From NCBI GenBank assembly GCA_934047225.1, contig OW203990.1:23973045-24037044 (forward strand): 64,000 bases of DNA. The letters are read 5' to 3'. Under the pieces are notes generated by a model. The model searched no databases and was not told the DNA's origin. It saw nothing but the letters and a program-made list of their open reading frames with translations. A program made the position numbers and the translations under genes. Positions 22,752-34,326 of the stretch are shown here, piece after piece. How positions within the stretch are numbered: the first letter of the stretch is position 1; each line of letters begins with the position of its first letter. Source of the stretch: Ypsolopha sequella. Its lineage: Eukaryota > Arthropoda > Insecta > Lepidoptera > Ypsolophidae.

Positions 22752-23759
22752 ATGGCAAAATGTTCAACATGTTCCATGTTAGTAAATAAGAAAAAACCTG
22801 GATTACAGTGCTCCAAATGCAAGAAATGGTTACATGGCAGCTGTGCATCAATATCTCCCGACCAATTGAACGCGCTGTTCTTAACTGAGTCGGTCGAATG
22901 GTTGTGCAAGGCTTGTACTGGTAAAACTAAGCCTACGCGTCTATCCTGCATTCTTCCAGACGCCGAGGACGACGAAGGAATCACCGAAAGTGAAGACACT
23001 TCCTTAGACAAAATGTCTACGGTATCGTTGACCCACTTCAAGCACGAAATTCAGCTTACCATTAGGGACGAGGTTAAACGCGAGATTCAGTCGGCTATAA
23101 GAGATGAAATGCATCGTACCATGCAGTTCTTTTCTGATAAAGTTGACGACTTTGAAAAGTCTCAGAAAAAAACCATGGAAAAAATAGGTTCACTCGAAAA
23201 AATCATACACAACCTCTCGAATACATGCGTCTACCTACAGAAGCACAACGGCGCGCTCGAGCAAAAAATACTCGATATAGAACAAAGCGCGAGGAAATCT
23301 AACCTAGAAATAGTAGGTATAGAAACGCTGCCGGACGAGGACCCTAAGTTAATCATTGAAAAACTTGGTGAATTAATGAAGGTCAGTACCAAAGACGTAG
23401 AAAATATTAGAAGGGCACCACCCAAGAGCAACACCAAACCGTCACCAATTCTCGTGAAGTTCTCATCCTCTGGATTGGCCGCGCGCGATACCTGGCTAAA
23501 ACAACGTCGAGAGGCGCGCACCATCACCAGCGACATGTTGACAGGAGGCACTCAGAAGACCGCCGTTTACATTAACGAGGACCTGATCCCGGAGACCCGC
23601 GACCTGTTTTGGAAAACAAGAGCTGAACTTCGCGACGTGTATAAATACATATGGCTAAGCGACGGTAAAGTACTTGTCAAGAAGACTGATGGAGCCAGAA
23701 CATCGAGAATTAAGTACGTAAATGATATCGGTGAGCTAAAAATAGACGAAAATGAATAA
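22752..23759 (+). CDS. LINE ORF1: PHD finger, coiled coil and RNA-binding-like region
   Basis: 335 residues. Cys/His at 4, 7, 20, 23, 28, 31, 52 and 55 form a C4-H-C3 PHD-type finger (CSTCSM..., CSKCKKWLHGSC, WLCKAC). Residues ~110-180 are Lys/Glu-rich and predicted coiled coil (trimer-type ORF1 organisation). From ~185 the NLEIVGIE, VENIRRAP and PILVKFSS strands match an ORF1p RRM-like fold. In CR1-type LINEs ORF1 proteins bind the element RNA and act as a chaperone in the RNP. The ATG at 22752 follows stops and fits the family start. It ends 17 bases before the open frame of ORF2. Confidence 0.85.
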   Translation: MAKCSTCSMLVNKKKPGLQCSKCKKWLHGSCASISPDQLNALFLTESVEWLCKACTGKTKPTRLSCILPDAEDDEGITESEDTSLDKMSTVSLTHFKHEIQLTIRDEVKREIQSAIRDEMHRTMQFFSDKVDDFEKSQKKTMEKIGSLEKIIHNLSNTCVYLQKHNGALEQKILDIEQSARKSNLEIVGIETLPDEDPKLIIEKLGELMKVSTKDVENIRRAPPKSNTKPSPILVKFSSSGLAARDTWLKQRREARTITSDMLTGGTQKTAVYINEDLIPETRDLFWKTRAELRDVYKYIWLSDGKVLVKKTDGARTSRIKYVNDIGELKIDENE

Positions 23760-23776
23760 GTGTCAATGATACCTAA

Positions 23777-26700
23777 GTGTTATGTGTGCTAAAATATATT
23801 AATATCGCATTCGCAGCAATTCAGGACCTTGAGGTACTCACGAATTGCAGCTATGAAGTGAGTACAAACTGCCTTCAGTCATGGATAGCATCACTTTATG
23901 ATAAAAAGGACTTTTATTTATTTCACGTAAACATTCGATCTATAAAAAAGAACTATAATGAGCTCTTAGTTATATGTCGTGATTACTTCGCCTTATTAGA
24001 CGTTATAGTTATAACCGAGCCTAACATTTCATACGATATGTTAGACATGTACAAGATCTCTGGTTACGATCTCAATAGTTATACTAGATTAAACAGGAGA
24101 GGTGGCGGTGTGTTAGTTTACACTCACTCTGACCTCTCTGCATGTGTTTGTGAACCTCCCTTTGTTATGGCAACGGCGGAATGTGTTTTGGTGAATGTCA
24201 AAAAAAATGGTAGTGATGTACTTATTGTAGCCATTTACCGCCCGCCTAAAATTAACCAACAAAACAAATTGTGTAAATTTCTAGACGAATTAAAATTGTT
24301 ATTAAAAAACCTACCTAGCAAGAAAAAGATTATAATCTGCGGCGATATAAATATAAATCTATTAGACACTAGTAATAATAATGTCTTAACCTACGAGAAT
24401 TTATTGTCGGAATGTGGCTATTCTAAGTGCATCACTAACGTAACTAGAAGAGAAATCTTAAAAGGCGAAATAGTAGAATCATGCCTTGATCACATATTCG
24501 TAAGATGCCCGCGTGATGAACTTTATTCAGCCGTATTAGAGTATAAAATGGCGGACCATTACTGCACCGCTGTTGCTATAAACAGCGATGATTTTAATAA
24601 TGAGAAGTTGGATTCCCTGGGGGCGACCACTGACTCACACCGGGGCACGGACGCGGGCGGAGACGTGCGGCGGGGGGGGACAGTGACGCGCCGCCTGCTT
24701 GATAACAAACTTGTTTATGAAAAGCTAGCCTCAATCGAATTTAAACATTTATTGAAAATTAATTGTCCGTTAGAACTTTACAATCAACTTTATGAAACAT
24801 TTACTAATGTTTACGAATCTAGTTACCAGATTAAACAAGTTAAATCAAGTGGAAGGGACTCAAAAGGATGGGTAAACAATAAAATGAAGAAAATGGTATT
24901 AGAGAGGGATAAACTGTTTATGATATGGTTCCAAGATAAAACAAACATGTTAAAAAGATTAAATTATACAAAATACAGAAATAAGTGTACAAAGCTGTTC
25001 TCTAAAATAAGAAATGAACATGAGAAACAACAAATTTTAGAATGTAATGGCAATGTAAAGAAAATATGGGATAATATAAATAGAATACTTGGTAATAAAA
25101 AAAGGTCAACAGATGATGTAATATTAAAACACATGTCAGGAAATACAAAACAAGAGATATGTAATAACTTTGCAACTACATTTAAGAACGACATCGATAG
25201 CATAATTCATGATTGTAACGAGACTTTCTTAAACCGCCCTGATTATCGAAAGGAGGGTTGTGTCTCGATGAGGTGGAGAACGGTGAGTAGCAAGGAGGTT
25301 CTTAAAGTCATAAAGAAAATGAGCGACAAAAAATCGGCAGGGTCAGACGGTATACGTATGAGGGACCTAAGATATATTAGTGAACAAATAAGCCCAGTCA
25401 TAGCTCACTTAATTAATTTATGTATCAAATATTCAAAATTTCCTCAAAAATTAAAAGAAGCCACAGTGCGACCTATTTATAAAAAGGGTGATCATAAAAA
25501 TTATGCTAACTACAGACCTATAGCTATCTTATCTAGTATAGAAAAAATCATAGAAAAATGTATTATTAACCAACAAAATCGATTCCTTAATGAGCATGCA
25601 ATTATAAACGATTGTCAGCACGGCTTTCAGAAAGATAAAAGTACATCAACATTACTTGTAAAATTTACAGATGAAATTAACAGTTACCTCAACGACAAAA
25701 AATTTGTTGTTGCTGTATTTTTCGACTTTAAAAAGGCGTTCGATACCCTTCGGCACGAGACGCTGCTTGGGGCCATGGCGGAGTGCGGGATCAGCGGACC
25801 GATCAACAGCTGGTACCGCGAGTACTTGACGGACCGCTCCTACCGGGTAAGAGTGGGCGAGGAGCACAGCGGGCCACAGCAGTGGGCAGCGCGGCGCGGA
25901 GTCGCGCAGGGTTCCGGCTGTGGCCCGTTGTGCTACCTGATGCACGTGAACAGCCTGTGCAACGTGGTCCGCCATTGCTCAGCGTACATGTTCGCGGACG
26001 ACCTGTGCACCTTGCGGGCCGGCCGCGACATGGACGAGGTCTCGCGTCTCGTGCAGGAGGATATCGACAACGTAGTGCGATGGTCGCACGATAATGGAAT
26101 CGTACTCAATGCCGAAAAAACTAACCTCCTTGTCATACGGTCTCCGTACTCTTGCACCCCGGACTCTTCATGCAACCTTGTTGCACACGACTATAACTGT
26201 TTCCATAATAAGTTATCTAATTGTAAATGTAAAACAATAAAGCAAGTTCCATGTGTTACATACCTAGGAATGTGTATCGATGAAAATATGGGCTGGACTA
26301 AACATATAGAAAAAATATTAAATAAGCTACGCATATTGTTATTTAAATTCAAACATCTCAGTTACAAAGTACAAATTTCCGTGCTAAAAACTATATATAT
26401 GTCTTTGGTTGATTCAATTATATCTTATGGTCTGGACTGCTATGGATCTATATTCAAAACATACATGGATAAGATTGAAAATATACAATTAAAATTTTTA
26501 AAATTCCTAGTCAGTAAAAATGTTAGAAAAAAACACAAAAATAATATCAAAATATTGTACTCAATCTGTAAAATTCTACCGGCTTCATTAAAATATAAAT
26601 ATATAATTGCAGTAAATAGCCATAGCACCCCAGATCATAAGATACCTAAACAGCATGGGCTCAACACGAGAGCTGCTGCGCAAGGGAAATATGAAACTGT

Positions 26701-26860
26701 AAAAGTGAATAACTATTTTGGCGGCAGAATGTTAAAGCGCAAAATTCCAATGTTATATAATGAAATGCCTATTCATATAAGATCTGAACAAAATAAAAAT
26801 AAATTCGCGAAGTTATATAAAACTTACCTTTTACAAAACATGAAAACATTGACAGATTAA
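23777..26860 (+). CDS. LINE ORF2: APE endonuclease and reverse transcriptase
   Basis: 1,027 codons. The N-terminal APE-like endonuclease shows FHVNIRSI, VIVITEPNIS, IIICGDININLLD, SCLDHIFV and MADHY, which nick the target DNA. The RT domain from ~500 shows RPIYKKGDHKNYANYRPI, QHGFQKDKSTSTLL, FFDFKKAFDTL, GVAQGSGCGPL, the catalytic YMFADDL and TYLGMCID. All key acidic residues are there, so it may be active. Two oddities: the open frame contains no ATG until well inside the endonuclease domain, so translation must use a non-AUG codon, re-initiation or frameshifting from ORF1; and about 25740-26100 is much richer in G/C than the rest. No RNase H is evident. Confidence 0.9.
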   Translation: MLCVLKYINIAFAAIQDLEVLTNCSYEVSTNCLQSWIASLYDKKDFYLFHVNIRSIKKNYNELLVICRDYFALLDVIVITEPNISYDMLDMYKISGYDLNSYTRLNRRGGGVLVYTHSDLSACVCEPPFVMATAECVLVNVKKNGSDVLIVAIYRPPKINQQNKLCKFLDELKLLLKNLPSKKKIIICGDININLLDTSNNNVLTYENLLSECGYSKCITNVTRREILKGEIVESCLDHIFVRCPRDELYSAVLEYKMADHYCTAVAINSDDFNNEKLDSLGATTDSHRGTDAGGDVRRGGTVTRRLLDNKLVYEKLASIEFKHLLKINCPLELYNQLYETFTNVYESSYQIKQVKSSGRDSKGWVNNKMKKMVLERDKLFMIWFQDKTNMLKRLNYTKYRNKCTKLFSKIRNEHEKQQILECNGNVKKIWDNINRILGNKKRSTDDVILKHMSGNTKQEICNNFATTFKNDIDSIIHDCNETFLNRPDYRKEGCVSMRWRTVSSKEVLKVIKKMSDKKSAGSDGIRMRDLRYISEQISPVIAHLINLCIKYSKFPQKLKEATVRPIYKKGDHKNYANYRPIAILSSIEKIIEKCIINQQNRFLNEHAIINDCQHGFQKDKSTSTLLVKFTDEINSYLNDKKFVVAVFFDFKKAFDTLRHETLLGAMAECGISGPINSWYREYLTDRSYRVRVGEEHSGPQQWAARRGVAQGSGCGPLCYLMHVNSLCNVVRHCSAYMFADDLCTLRAGRDMDEVSRLVQEDIDNVVRWSHDNGIVLNAEKTNLLVIRSPYSCTPDSSCNLVAHDYNCFHNKLSNCKCKTIKQVPCVTYLGMCIDENMGWTKHIEKILNKLRILLFKFKHLSYKVQISVLKTIYMSLVDSIISYGLDCYGSIFKTYMDKIENIQLKFLKFLVSKNVRKKHKNNIKILYSICKILPASLKYKYIIAVNSHSTPDHKIPKQHGLNTRAAAQGKYETVKVNNYFGGRMLKRKIPMLYNEMPIHIRSEQNKNKFAKLYKTYLLQNMKTLTD

Positions 26861-27046
26861 AATAGCATTTTATTATTTACTATTAATGTACCTAACTACT
26901 TATAATTTAGTACATAACTATCTAATTTATAGGAAAAGAAGTGCGACTCCCTCCCCACAGACAAACCAAATTTCTAATTGGTTTTGTGGGATGTATTTAG
27001 ATTAAGTTATCTTTGAAATAAATAAACATATTCATTCATTCATTCA

Positions 27047-30037
27047 TATTGTTGGTGCGAGAGGAAAAAATATTTTTGTTTGACGTTTCGGCAGCCATTT
27101 TATATAGAAAGATTGGCGGACACTGAAGGAAATTTTAGAACAAAATTAATTAATTATATAAAATAATTAATTAATCAAAATTAATAAACCACTTTTAGTC
27201 AAAAGTTAAGTTTATAAATTTATCTACATTCAAAAGTTTAAAAATCAAATTTAGGACGTGTATGATTGTTTACCTATCCATATTTGGCAAAAATAAAATT
27301 TTATAAATTTTGCTCGAGTCGAAAAATTGTTTTGGTTAGAAATAGGTTATTACCTCGTGATTATAAAGGTGGGGAAGGGGTAAGAGGGAAATAAAAAAAA
27401 TAACCAAGATAATTAGACACCTTATCTCAAGAATTTTGTTCCTAGCCATGGTCTAACAGACTTGGTCTTAAAAAAAAAAGGAATTACGTAGCGATAAAGA
27501 AATAATTAATAATCCAGCCGATTTTGGTACCGTCAACAAAAAAAATCTAAATTCGTTGCAAATAGGAAACAATAAAATGTCTAGCCAATTTTGGTACCGT
27601 CAACAAAAAATATATATATTATTTTGTTATTGTGGAATAACAGTAGGTACAAGAGTTTGTGTACTATTTAATAACTAAAAAATTTCTTGTAGGCTAAAAA
27701 TCTGCATCAGGAAGCAGTGCGTAGTCACGGTCGCGGGCGTGCGCGTGGAATACGGCGCACAAACAGGGAACCTGTGCGACGCTCCTCATAGGGCACCCCT
27801 GCTTTATTTGCCACCACGTCCGCGGCGTCACCTGCCACGATACTGCCGGAAACCTCGCCACCCACCGCCGGTTCTTCGACTGAAGTGAAGTACTGTAAGC
27901 GGTACTGATACCAGTAAAAATATCTATTGTGATCTTCATGTAATTTGTTTAGACGTATGCAATAAATGCATATAAAATGTTATTGCCAACCGTAAAAAAT
28001 TCGAGTTTAATTAAAAATGTACTGGTTGTTTTGGTATTATTTGTCGAAATGTATAAATTAATTTTGTCAACCGTACATAATTCGATAAAAGCTTGAAAAT
28101 ATTACCAACTACTAATACCAGTAATGACTGGGATTTGTATGTCTTTTGTTTACTGTAATTTTTTAAATAAAGTGGTCGTTTTTGTATCATATGTCGAAAT
28201 GTATTTTTTTTCAACTGTACATAATTCGATAAAAAAAATAAAATACTACCAACTACAACAACCAAAAATTAATAATATCTGCTGGGGTTTTTGTGATATG
28301 TGTTTAGATATGTGCAACAAATGGATATAAAATGTTAATGCCAACCGTACCAATATAGATAAAAACTTTTATTTTAGAAAAGCCCACCATGTACTTAGTA
28401 TTATAACTAGTAATCTAAAAATACACTAGTTTATGACGACATGTTTATTTTATTTATTCAACCTTTTTATGTCAACTGTACCTACAATTATTTTTTTTTA
28501 CGTAATATTAAAACATATTTAAAAGCATGTATATATATACCACATGTTTTATTTTCAGTAACCGTATCACATTAAATAACAAATATTAATCATTTTCTTT
28601 CAAGCAAGACTAAACGGAGTGTGCGTTGACCCTAAATGGTCGTCGATGAAACCCGTATTTTCTTGTTGCAGTAAATCTAATGATTTTTGGAACTGATTGA
28701 GAAATAATAGTAACGATGCACAGTTTTAGCTTTTGTATTAAATACTCATTGCAATCATATAAATTTAAATAAAAAATTATGTAAACAATTGCTTTAAAAT
28801 CAAGGTTATAGTTTTAATTCTCCTTTTTCAATAACTAAAACTAATCCTAGAACATCTTATATACAACAGTGCAGTAGCCAATTTCATACTCTGTTTAAAT
28901 AATAAAACATATTAATAGTCATTCATATAAACTTCTCTTCAAATTGGTTGTTTAGTGAAGCTCGCGACAACTTGCAATTTTGCGAAAATGTCCAAGCGCG
29001 CGAGGGTCGTCAAGGTCACGCGCCTCAAGCGCTCGAGCGGAAAAAATTTAATAAATGTTCATGTGCCTTTTATAAGCTGTCCAAGGTACTCAATACAAAT
29101 CGACATTTAGAGACGGTTTGATATTTTGTGGGCCCCGTAGCGGCATTAAAGCTGCATTTAAAGCTCAAGAAATGTAAGTAAGCCGCACTTTAAACCACCA
29201 AAAAATAATAACACTTCCAGCACTTTATATTTTTGAAACATCTTGCTTTGTGGAAACAAAATTACACCTATTTACCCAGTGCAAAAGTAAAAGACTCAAA
29301 AATATAAGTTTTCTTGGAATTACAATTATGAATTCTTAAGTGATGAGTTGATGACTTCGAATGATGGGTAACACAAAACCTACCACATTACTTTCTTCTT
29401 TTTTCTTTGAAGTCAGAGACTGTACATGACGTGAAATCAGATTTCTTTATCCGATTGTGACACTTGTAAAATATTAGTTAGGATTTATGCTGTTAATGCT
29501 GTTAAGGCAAAACATAGCCAAACTTTGTTACATATACTCCCTAAACCTGTGTTTAGGAAATATATTTTTATTTTATTTGAAATTCTCGTACCAGTGACGA
29601 CGCTGCCCATTGCCAATCTGTTATATGTATGGGCCGGCAATTTGGGATGGATATACCCCCACCAATCCCTCCCACGCATGGTGGGCAACCTGGTTGTGCC
29701 TTTTGAGGGCTGTCCTCTTACTCTTCCCCGAAAATTTTTGGGGGAGTTTGCGAGTAAGACGGTGGTAACTCCACAGTCGAGCCCGGCATCAGCTCTACCA
29801 CCTTGACTATAGTAAGATTTATATAGTCAATATTTTTAGTATAGTATAATTTTTTATATGTTCAACAGGTTTTATTATAATTCGAAGCATTACTAAAAAA
29901 AAATACTAGTAACATTGACATTTTTATTATATAATATTTTATATAATACTCCATCATTTTAAAATTCACTCTTTGCTAAAAGTGTAATTTTAGAAATAAA
30001 ATAACACAAATTTATCGATATTACATTTTATTTTCAG
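27047..30037. other. Gap between LINE and E9, repeat-derived
   Basis: Contains repeated words tttggtaccgtcaacaaaaa (27524 and 27591) and three imperfect copies of caaccgtac.taattcgat around 27990-28250, an A/T-rich local repeat. A G/C-rich islet at 27690-27900 is unexplained. At 29763-29802 a segment (gtggtaactccacagtcgag...) recurs inverted at about 36153-36190. No open frame with a known domain, and no FLYWCH cassette. Confidence 0.4.
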
Positions 30038-30237
30038 AATGTCAACCCGTATTTCTGGAAGTCAATTCTAGAAGGATAATGGTTCTAAACCGATACAAAT
30101 ATGGGGTTTTAGATGAACGACCTACGGGCATAGTTTGGCGGTGCACTAAACATTCCGGGACAAAGTGTAGAGCTAAGATCAAAACTATAGAGAATGTCGT
30201 TGTTAGATTTGGTAAAGATCATTGTCACCCTCCCTAA
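30038..30237 (+). CDS. mod(mdg4): FLYWCH alternative last exon E9
   Basis: Has no upstream ATG. The acceptor ttacattttattttcag ends at 30037 and AA completes the incoming codon. Sixty-five residues: PVFLEVNSRRIMVLNRYKYG, VWRCTKHSGTKCRAKIKTIE, then DHCHPP and stop at 30235-30237. The strand-turn region lacks the usual Gly (NSRRIM rather than xxGxPx) but the C, C, H-x-H ligands are intact. It is the first cassette after the LINE-rich gap, and no partner was found in the right block. Confidence 0.85.
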
Positions 30238-31260
30238 GCTGGGCCATCCCGCTGGCAGCTGCCAGCTTTAGGTGTTTGTGACGTCCTGATGAAGTTGATC
30301 TCAATGAAACTTTGCAAAAATCGTTATATGTGTGTCCCATGTGTGTCCCTTCTCTCCCGCACCACACTCCGACCCATCTCTCATCAAGAGGTGCAAGATG
30401 GCGAGATAGTTAAAAAGCGCCGAGTTTGTGAAAAGGTTTCAGGTAAAAACTGTTTTCCATGAAACGATAACTGTTTATTTATAGAAAAGTGTGTCAACTT
30501 AGTTTTATTTACAAGAAGGACGTCTATTTTTCTTTCTTTTTTTATATCCAGTATAGATAAAAATTATTCAACTTGCTAAACTTTGCGTAAAAACGAGTCA
30601 ATATTCATGATATCATGACAGCTATTACGATGGTGTTTCATGAAATTTTGCTTTTTGGGCTGTGTAGAGACGTAGTTAGAAGTCGCTATATAAAACTTAT
30701 GAAAAAAAATATGAAGATAATAAGTTGTCGACACACACATTCAGTTTTTACCTTTTGTATGAATCTTGAAAAAAATACAGGCATAAAGGGGCCTCTTAAG
30801 TTAACTCTTAAGTTGTTAATACCAGTCTAAAGTAAAATAAAAAACTGAATATTGTTTTGGTTTATTGATCAATGCGACATAAGACAAAGTAAGTCCACGC
30901 AGAAAAAAGGAGAGTGAAAGCAGGTAAGGCGTTAGTCGGTCTGTTAATTGCATTTTTTTTTATTGTATCATAAAAAATATTTTTTAAATTCATATGGTCG
31001 TACAACGATAATGTTATTTTTTGTGACAAAGCATTGTGATTTTTTGTTTGTAATTATTGTATTTGTCTTTTAGTTCCACACTTTTTTGTTTTTTGGCATT
31101 TGTATACTGCTTTTGATATTTGCACACCATGTTATGGTTTAATTTGCTGAAATTGTTTTTTAAGCCAACTCTGTAAACAAATTCTTACGCAAATAAATAA
31201 ATTACTTACTACTTACTTACCTGTACTTACTATAAAAGTCGGTGACGGACGAATGAGGAC
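30238..31260. other. Intron, no gene seen
   Basis: A/T-rich, with no recognised coding or repeat ends. Confidence 0.4.
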
Positions 31261-31695
31261 GTTTGTCAACTCGTCCCACTGCTAGCTCGTCCCAGTGAGC
31301 CGATATGACGAATTTCAGAATTAATATTTTTTTCATTTCCAACTTGTCCTAGTATGATTCTTCTTAAACTTTTGGAGGTCAAATAAATTAAATACAAAGA
31401 AAATAGTGCCATCCAATGCTGTTAAAAAACTTTATTTGCTTATTTTAATTAAACGAGTATAAAACAAACACTTAAATAGCATTCAAAAACGTTAACTTCA
31501 TCGAACAAGCATTAACATAGGTACAATCCATTTCTTATTAATATAGAAAAAATAAACTCCCTGACATTATTTTGCGCTTATTTTATTGTTAAAAACATAG
31601 CCAAAAGCACTGGAAAAGGAAAAAAAATTTTTTTTTTGTTATTTTCTCGTCCCATTGGAAAGTGCTGGCTGTAGGACGAGTTGACTAACGACCCG
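31260..31695. repeat. Inverted repeat with GTCAACTCGTCCCA word
   Basis: The left end cgtttgtcaactcgtcccac is inverted as taggacgagttgactaacga near 31672-31691. The same word recurs both ways at 32893-32955 (tgtcaactcgtcgcac and tgggacgagttgactg), so this is a dispersed family. Confidence 0.55.
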
Positions 31696-31930
31696 TCTAA
31701 TGATTGATGCTACACTCCTCTCATGTAACCATTTCCATAAACTTAACTAAGCTTAAGTCATTATGTATAAAATAAAACTCGTTTCCATCCATATCTTTCT
31801 CGAAAAAGCTGACGGTGAATATCTTTTATAATAATTCTTGCAAAGAATACCTGTAAACTTAGACATTTGAACAAAATAAAATGACGTATAAGTAATTATA
31901 GAATTAAATGAATATTGAGGATAAATTCAT

Positions 31931-32026
31931 GATGTAAATAAAACGGATCACCTCAATGATCGGGTTAGTTGACCAGTTTCAGTGTATTCAGATTGCAGTA
32001 CAGGTGAGCCGTTTTGTTTACATCAC
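31931..32026. mobile_element. Short MITE related to 5572-5741
   Basis: gatgtaaataaaacggatca is inverted at the right as tgagccgttttgtttacatc. About 95 bp; it ends 31 bases before the psi1 acceptor end. Confidence 0.65.
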
Positions 32027-32057
32027 GTATAATTAACTCAATTATTCTTCTTTCAAG

Positions 32058-32194
32058 AACTTGTCGTCAAATCCTCGCATCGCAAGACTCCAAAAATCAC
32101 CGTGTCAGGGTTCATGTTCACTAAACATTTACAAACTGGCATCAAAACTCACTGGAGGTGTGCCAGCAGATATCGCGGCTGTAAAGCTCGATAA
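32058..32194 (+). pseudogene. Truncated FLYWCH exon psi1
   Basis: The acceptor attattcttctttcaag ends at 32057 and the phase is right (AA, then CTT). It reads LVVKSSHRKTPKITVSGFMF, THWRCASRYRGCKAR and then stops at 32192-32194. The second half of the finger, including both His ligands, is not read, and no frame downstream restores an H-x-H. A MITE begins about 55 bases later. If spliced it would give an isoform with only half a zinc site, so I call it a decayed cassette. The TVSG core resembles E17. Confidence 0.75.
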
Positions 32195-32250
32195 AAAAAT
32201 CACTACATAACTTTAGACTCTCGCGTTTCGTACACAATATAATATATATT

Positions 32251-32655
32251 ATCGGGTCTACCGCGATCAATTTCTACCTTTTTTACGAAAAGGGGACACC
32301 TGATGTTTCAAGACAGTTGCATGTCTCGTGGTCTACGGGAAACTGGCAAGTATGGCGAGGCGCAGTGATGAAATGCAGGTGACGACCGAAGTATTTTTCT
32401 TTTACCCGCATAAACACTTTAGTCTTTAAAATTAATTGTTATCTAATTCACGCACGGCACACAACACTCACAGTATCCGGAGATGCACTAAAAGAAGAAA
32501 CCGATAACTGGACTCCATGTGGAAAACAATTTGAAACCATCTTCCCGATTGAAATTATTTGAATGTTTCTTGATTTCAATCGTCCCCTTCAAATCGTCAA
32601 ATGTCCCCTTTTCGTAAAAAAGGTAAAAATTGATCGCCGTAGACCCGTTAATATA
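32251..32655. mobile_element. MITE with ~45-bp inverted ends
   Basis: The left end (attatcgggtctaccgcgat, then caatttctaccttttttacg) is inverted at 32596-32655 (cgtaaaaaaggtaaaaattg, then atcgccgtagacccgttaat). About 405 bp, lying just downstream of psi1. Confidence 0.7.
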
Positions 32656-33362
32656 TATTATAAATAAATCACTCTTAAAGATACTCACAATCATCCGCCT
32701 CATTTTCCATACTAAACATATTGAGGTTTTTTATAGAGGCTTTATGAACGTTTTTTGCAATACGAGGTTGAGATCGGCAAAATTTAAACAATAAAATAAA
32801 CATAAATTTGCTCAAAGGACCATCGTCATCGATTTAGAAGGAAGTAAGCTTTTAAAGCTTATTATAAGCTAGTCAGCCAGGAATCGGGTCGTCTGTCAAC
32901 TCGTCGCACTGCCAACGTCGTTCTTTTGGGACGAGTTGACTGTGGGATGAGTTGACATCGGCCCCCGGGAATCAAACGAGAAAAAAATAAATACATGCTG
33001 CATTATGGCATTGTGGATAGTGTTGCTAATAAGCACCAAGTCTTGCAAAGAAATATTATGTTTCAAATCAAAGGATCTTATTCAGATGTTACTTTTGGAT
33101 TTTATTTAAATTCATACAATCTTTTATTTGTTAAAGTCTTGTACAAAAAGAGCCGCGGTAATAATAAGAAGTCACCTTCCTGGTGACATGGAGCATATAC
33201 TACAAGGACCCGTTGTACCACGCACCGTCACGGAGAACGCATATGAAAATCTACACGCATCATCGAGAAGCTAATCGTTCATCCCTGACCCATTATCACT
33301 TTGAAAAGAAGCAATACCATTGATCCAATGTACTCTATTGACATTGAATTTCATATTTCCAG
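32656..33362. other. Intron before E10
   Basis: Contains the paired GTCAACTCGTC words at 32893-32955. Otherwise nothing is recognised up to the acceptor tcatatttccag. Confidence 0.4.
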
Positions 33363-33556
33363 ACACCCTCATGTTCACGACGTCGCGGTACGGCAAGCCA
33401 GCTATCCAGATGGGCAAGTATAAGTACAACAGGAACAACCGCAGTAAGGGCCCGAAGGTGTTGTGGGTCTGTAACCGCGTGAGCTCTGGATGTAGAGCCT
33501 GCATCATGACCATCGACAATGTCGTCATCAAACATAACACTCAACACAATCATTGA
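33363..33556 (+). CDS. mod(mdg4): FLYWCH alternative last exon E10 (subfamily E)
   Basis: The acceptor gaatttcatatttccag ends at 33362. AC completes the incoming codon, then 63 residues: MFTTSRYGKPAIQMGKYKYN, LWVCNRVSSGCRACIMTID, QHNH and stop. It is more G/C-rich than its surroundings, as expected of constrained coding DNA. The partner is E20 at 59.6 kb (shared TTSR.GKPAIQMG and GPKVLW). A possible poly(A) signal lies at 33612. A ~165-bp segment just after the exon is repeated at 34327. Confidence 0.9.
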
Positions 33557-33593
33557 CTGTTTCGAATGTTTTGTATCCAAAATGTTATATAAA

Positions 33594-33762
33594 ATTTGTG
33601 ACTTAATATAAAATAAAGCTTTTCCAGCCTATAAAGTTACTAAAGAAATCTTTCATACTAGAATTTTGCGTAAAGCTTTACCCGCTCTGAAGGAATAAAA
33701 AACTTCGACACCCTGTTTTACAACATCCTTTTTCTCATCGGCTTATCTTTGGAGAACAATAG
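33594..33762. repeat. Direct repeat, copy 1
   Basis: Begins aaatttgtgacttaata and includes cttttccagcctataaagt and cttatctttggagaacaa. It is about 92% identical to 34327-34497. It contains the likely 3' end of the E10 transcript, so E10 downstream sequence has been copied without the exon. Confidence 0.8.
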
Positions 33763-34326
33763 AACAAAAGAGGCTCGTGCTCGGTAACTATACCTATGTC
33801 GTACAAAAATCTATAACTTTGTCCGTAGTACAGCGATGTTCCCACTCCTAATCACATTGGAACCGAACAATTGTCTATGAAAAACTTATTAAACATGCCG
33901 TGAGTGACGACAATGATTCTCAGCGCCATCTGTGAGTGACACCACGTTCCTTGACTTGACTATTTAGGCCTGAAGCAGTGGTGGGTAGTTACTGGTACAA
34001 CAAGCAACCCCAGCGAGTGGGGCAGGATCATGGCGGATCATGATTACATAACCGAAATGTCGACGCGCAACAAAGTTTCACACATATTTCAACATTTTTA
34101 TTTCAAACACACATTTCTTTGTTCATTCATCCGTGCCAGCGTCCGTATTTCCGGATATTTATAACGCAGATTCCTTTAAAAGTAATGAAGAGTAAATAAA
34201 ATAGGTACTTTCTAGGCAAACAAACTTCATCCTAAGTCCCATGGTGTGGTGGTGGCCAAGAACTGTATTTAGTTAGACCTCTAGTAATTTTTTTTTAGCC
34301 GCCATTGACTCTCAGCGCCATTTGAA

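Larger units (their letters stand above)
22640..27046 (+). mobile_element. Near-complete CR1-like non-LTR retrotransposon
   Basis: Two long ORFs in order (PHD-finger ORF1, then endonuclease/RT ORF2) are followed by a ~160-bp 3' UTR and a (CATT)n tail at 27029-27046, the usual end of CR1-group elements. Both ORFs are uninterrupted, so the copy is young. The left boundary is approximate. It lies in the sense direction inside the large gap between E8 and E9. Confidence 0.85.

Noticed and set aside
25652..26175. Several overlapping frames (both strands) in the LINE RT region
   Set aside because: They arise because the G/C-rich block lacks stops in all frames. The RT motifs fix the real frame.
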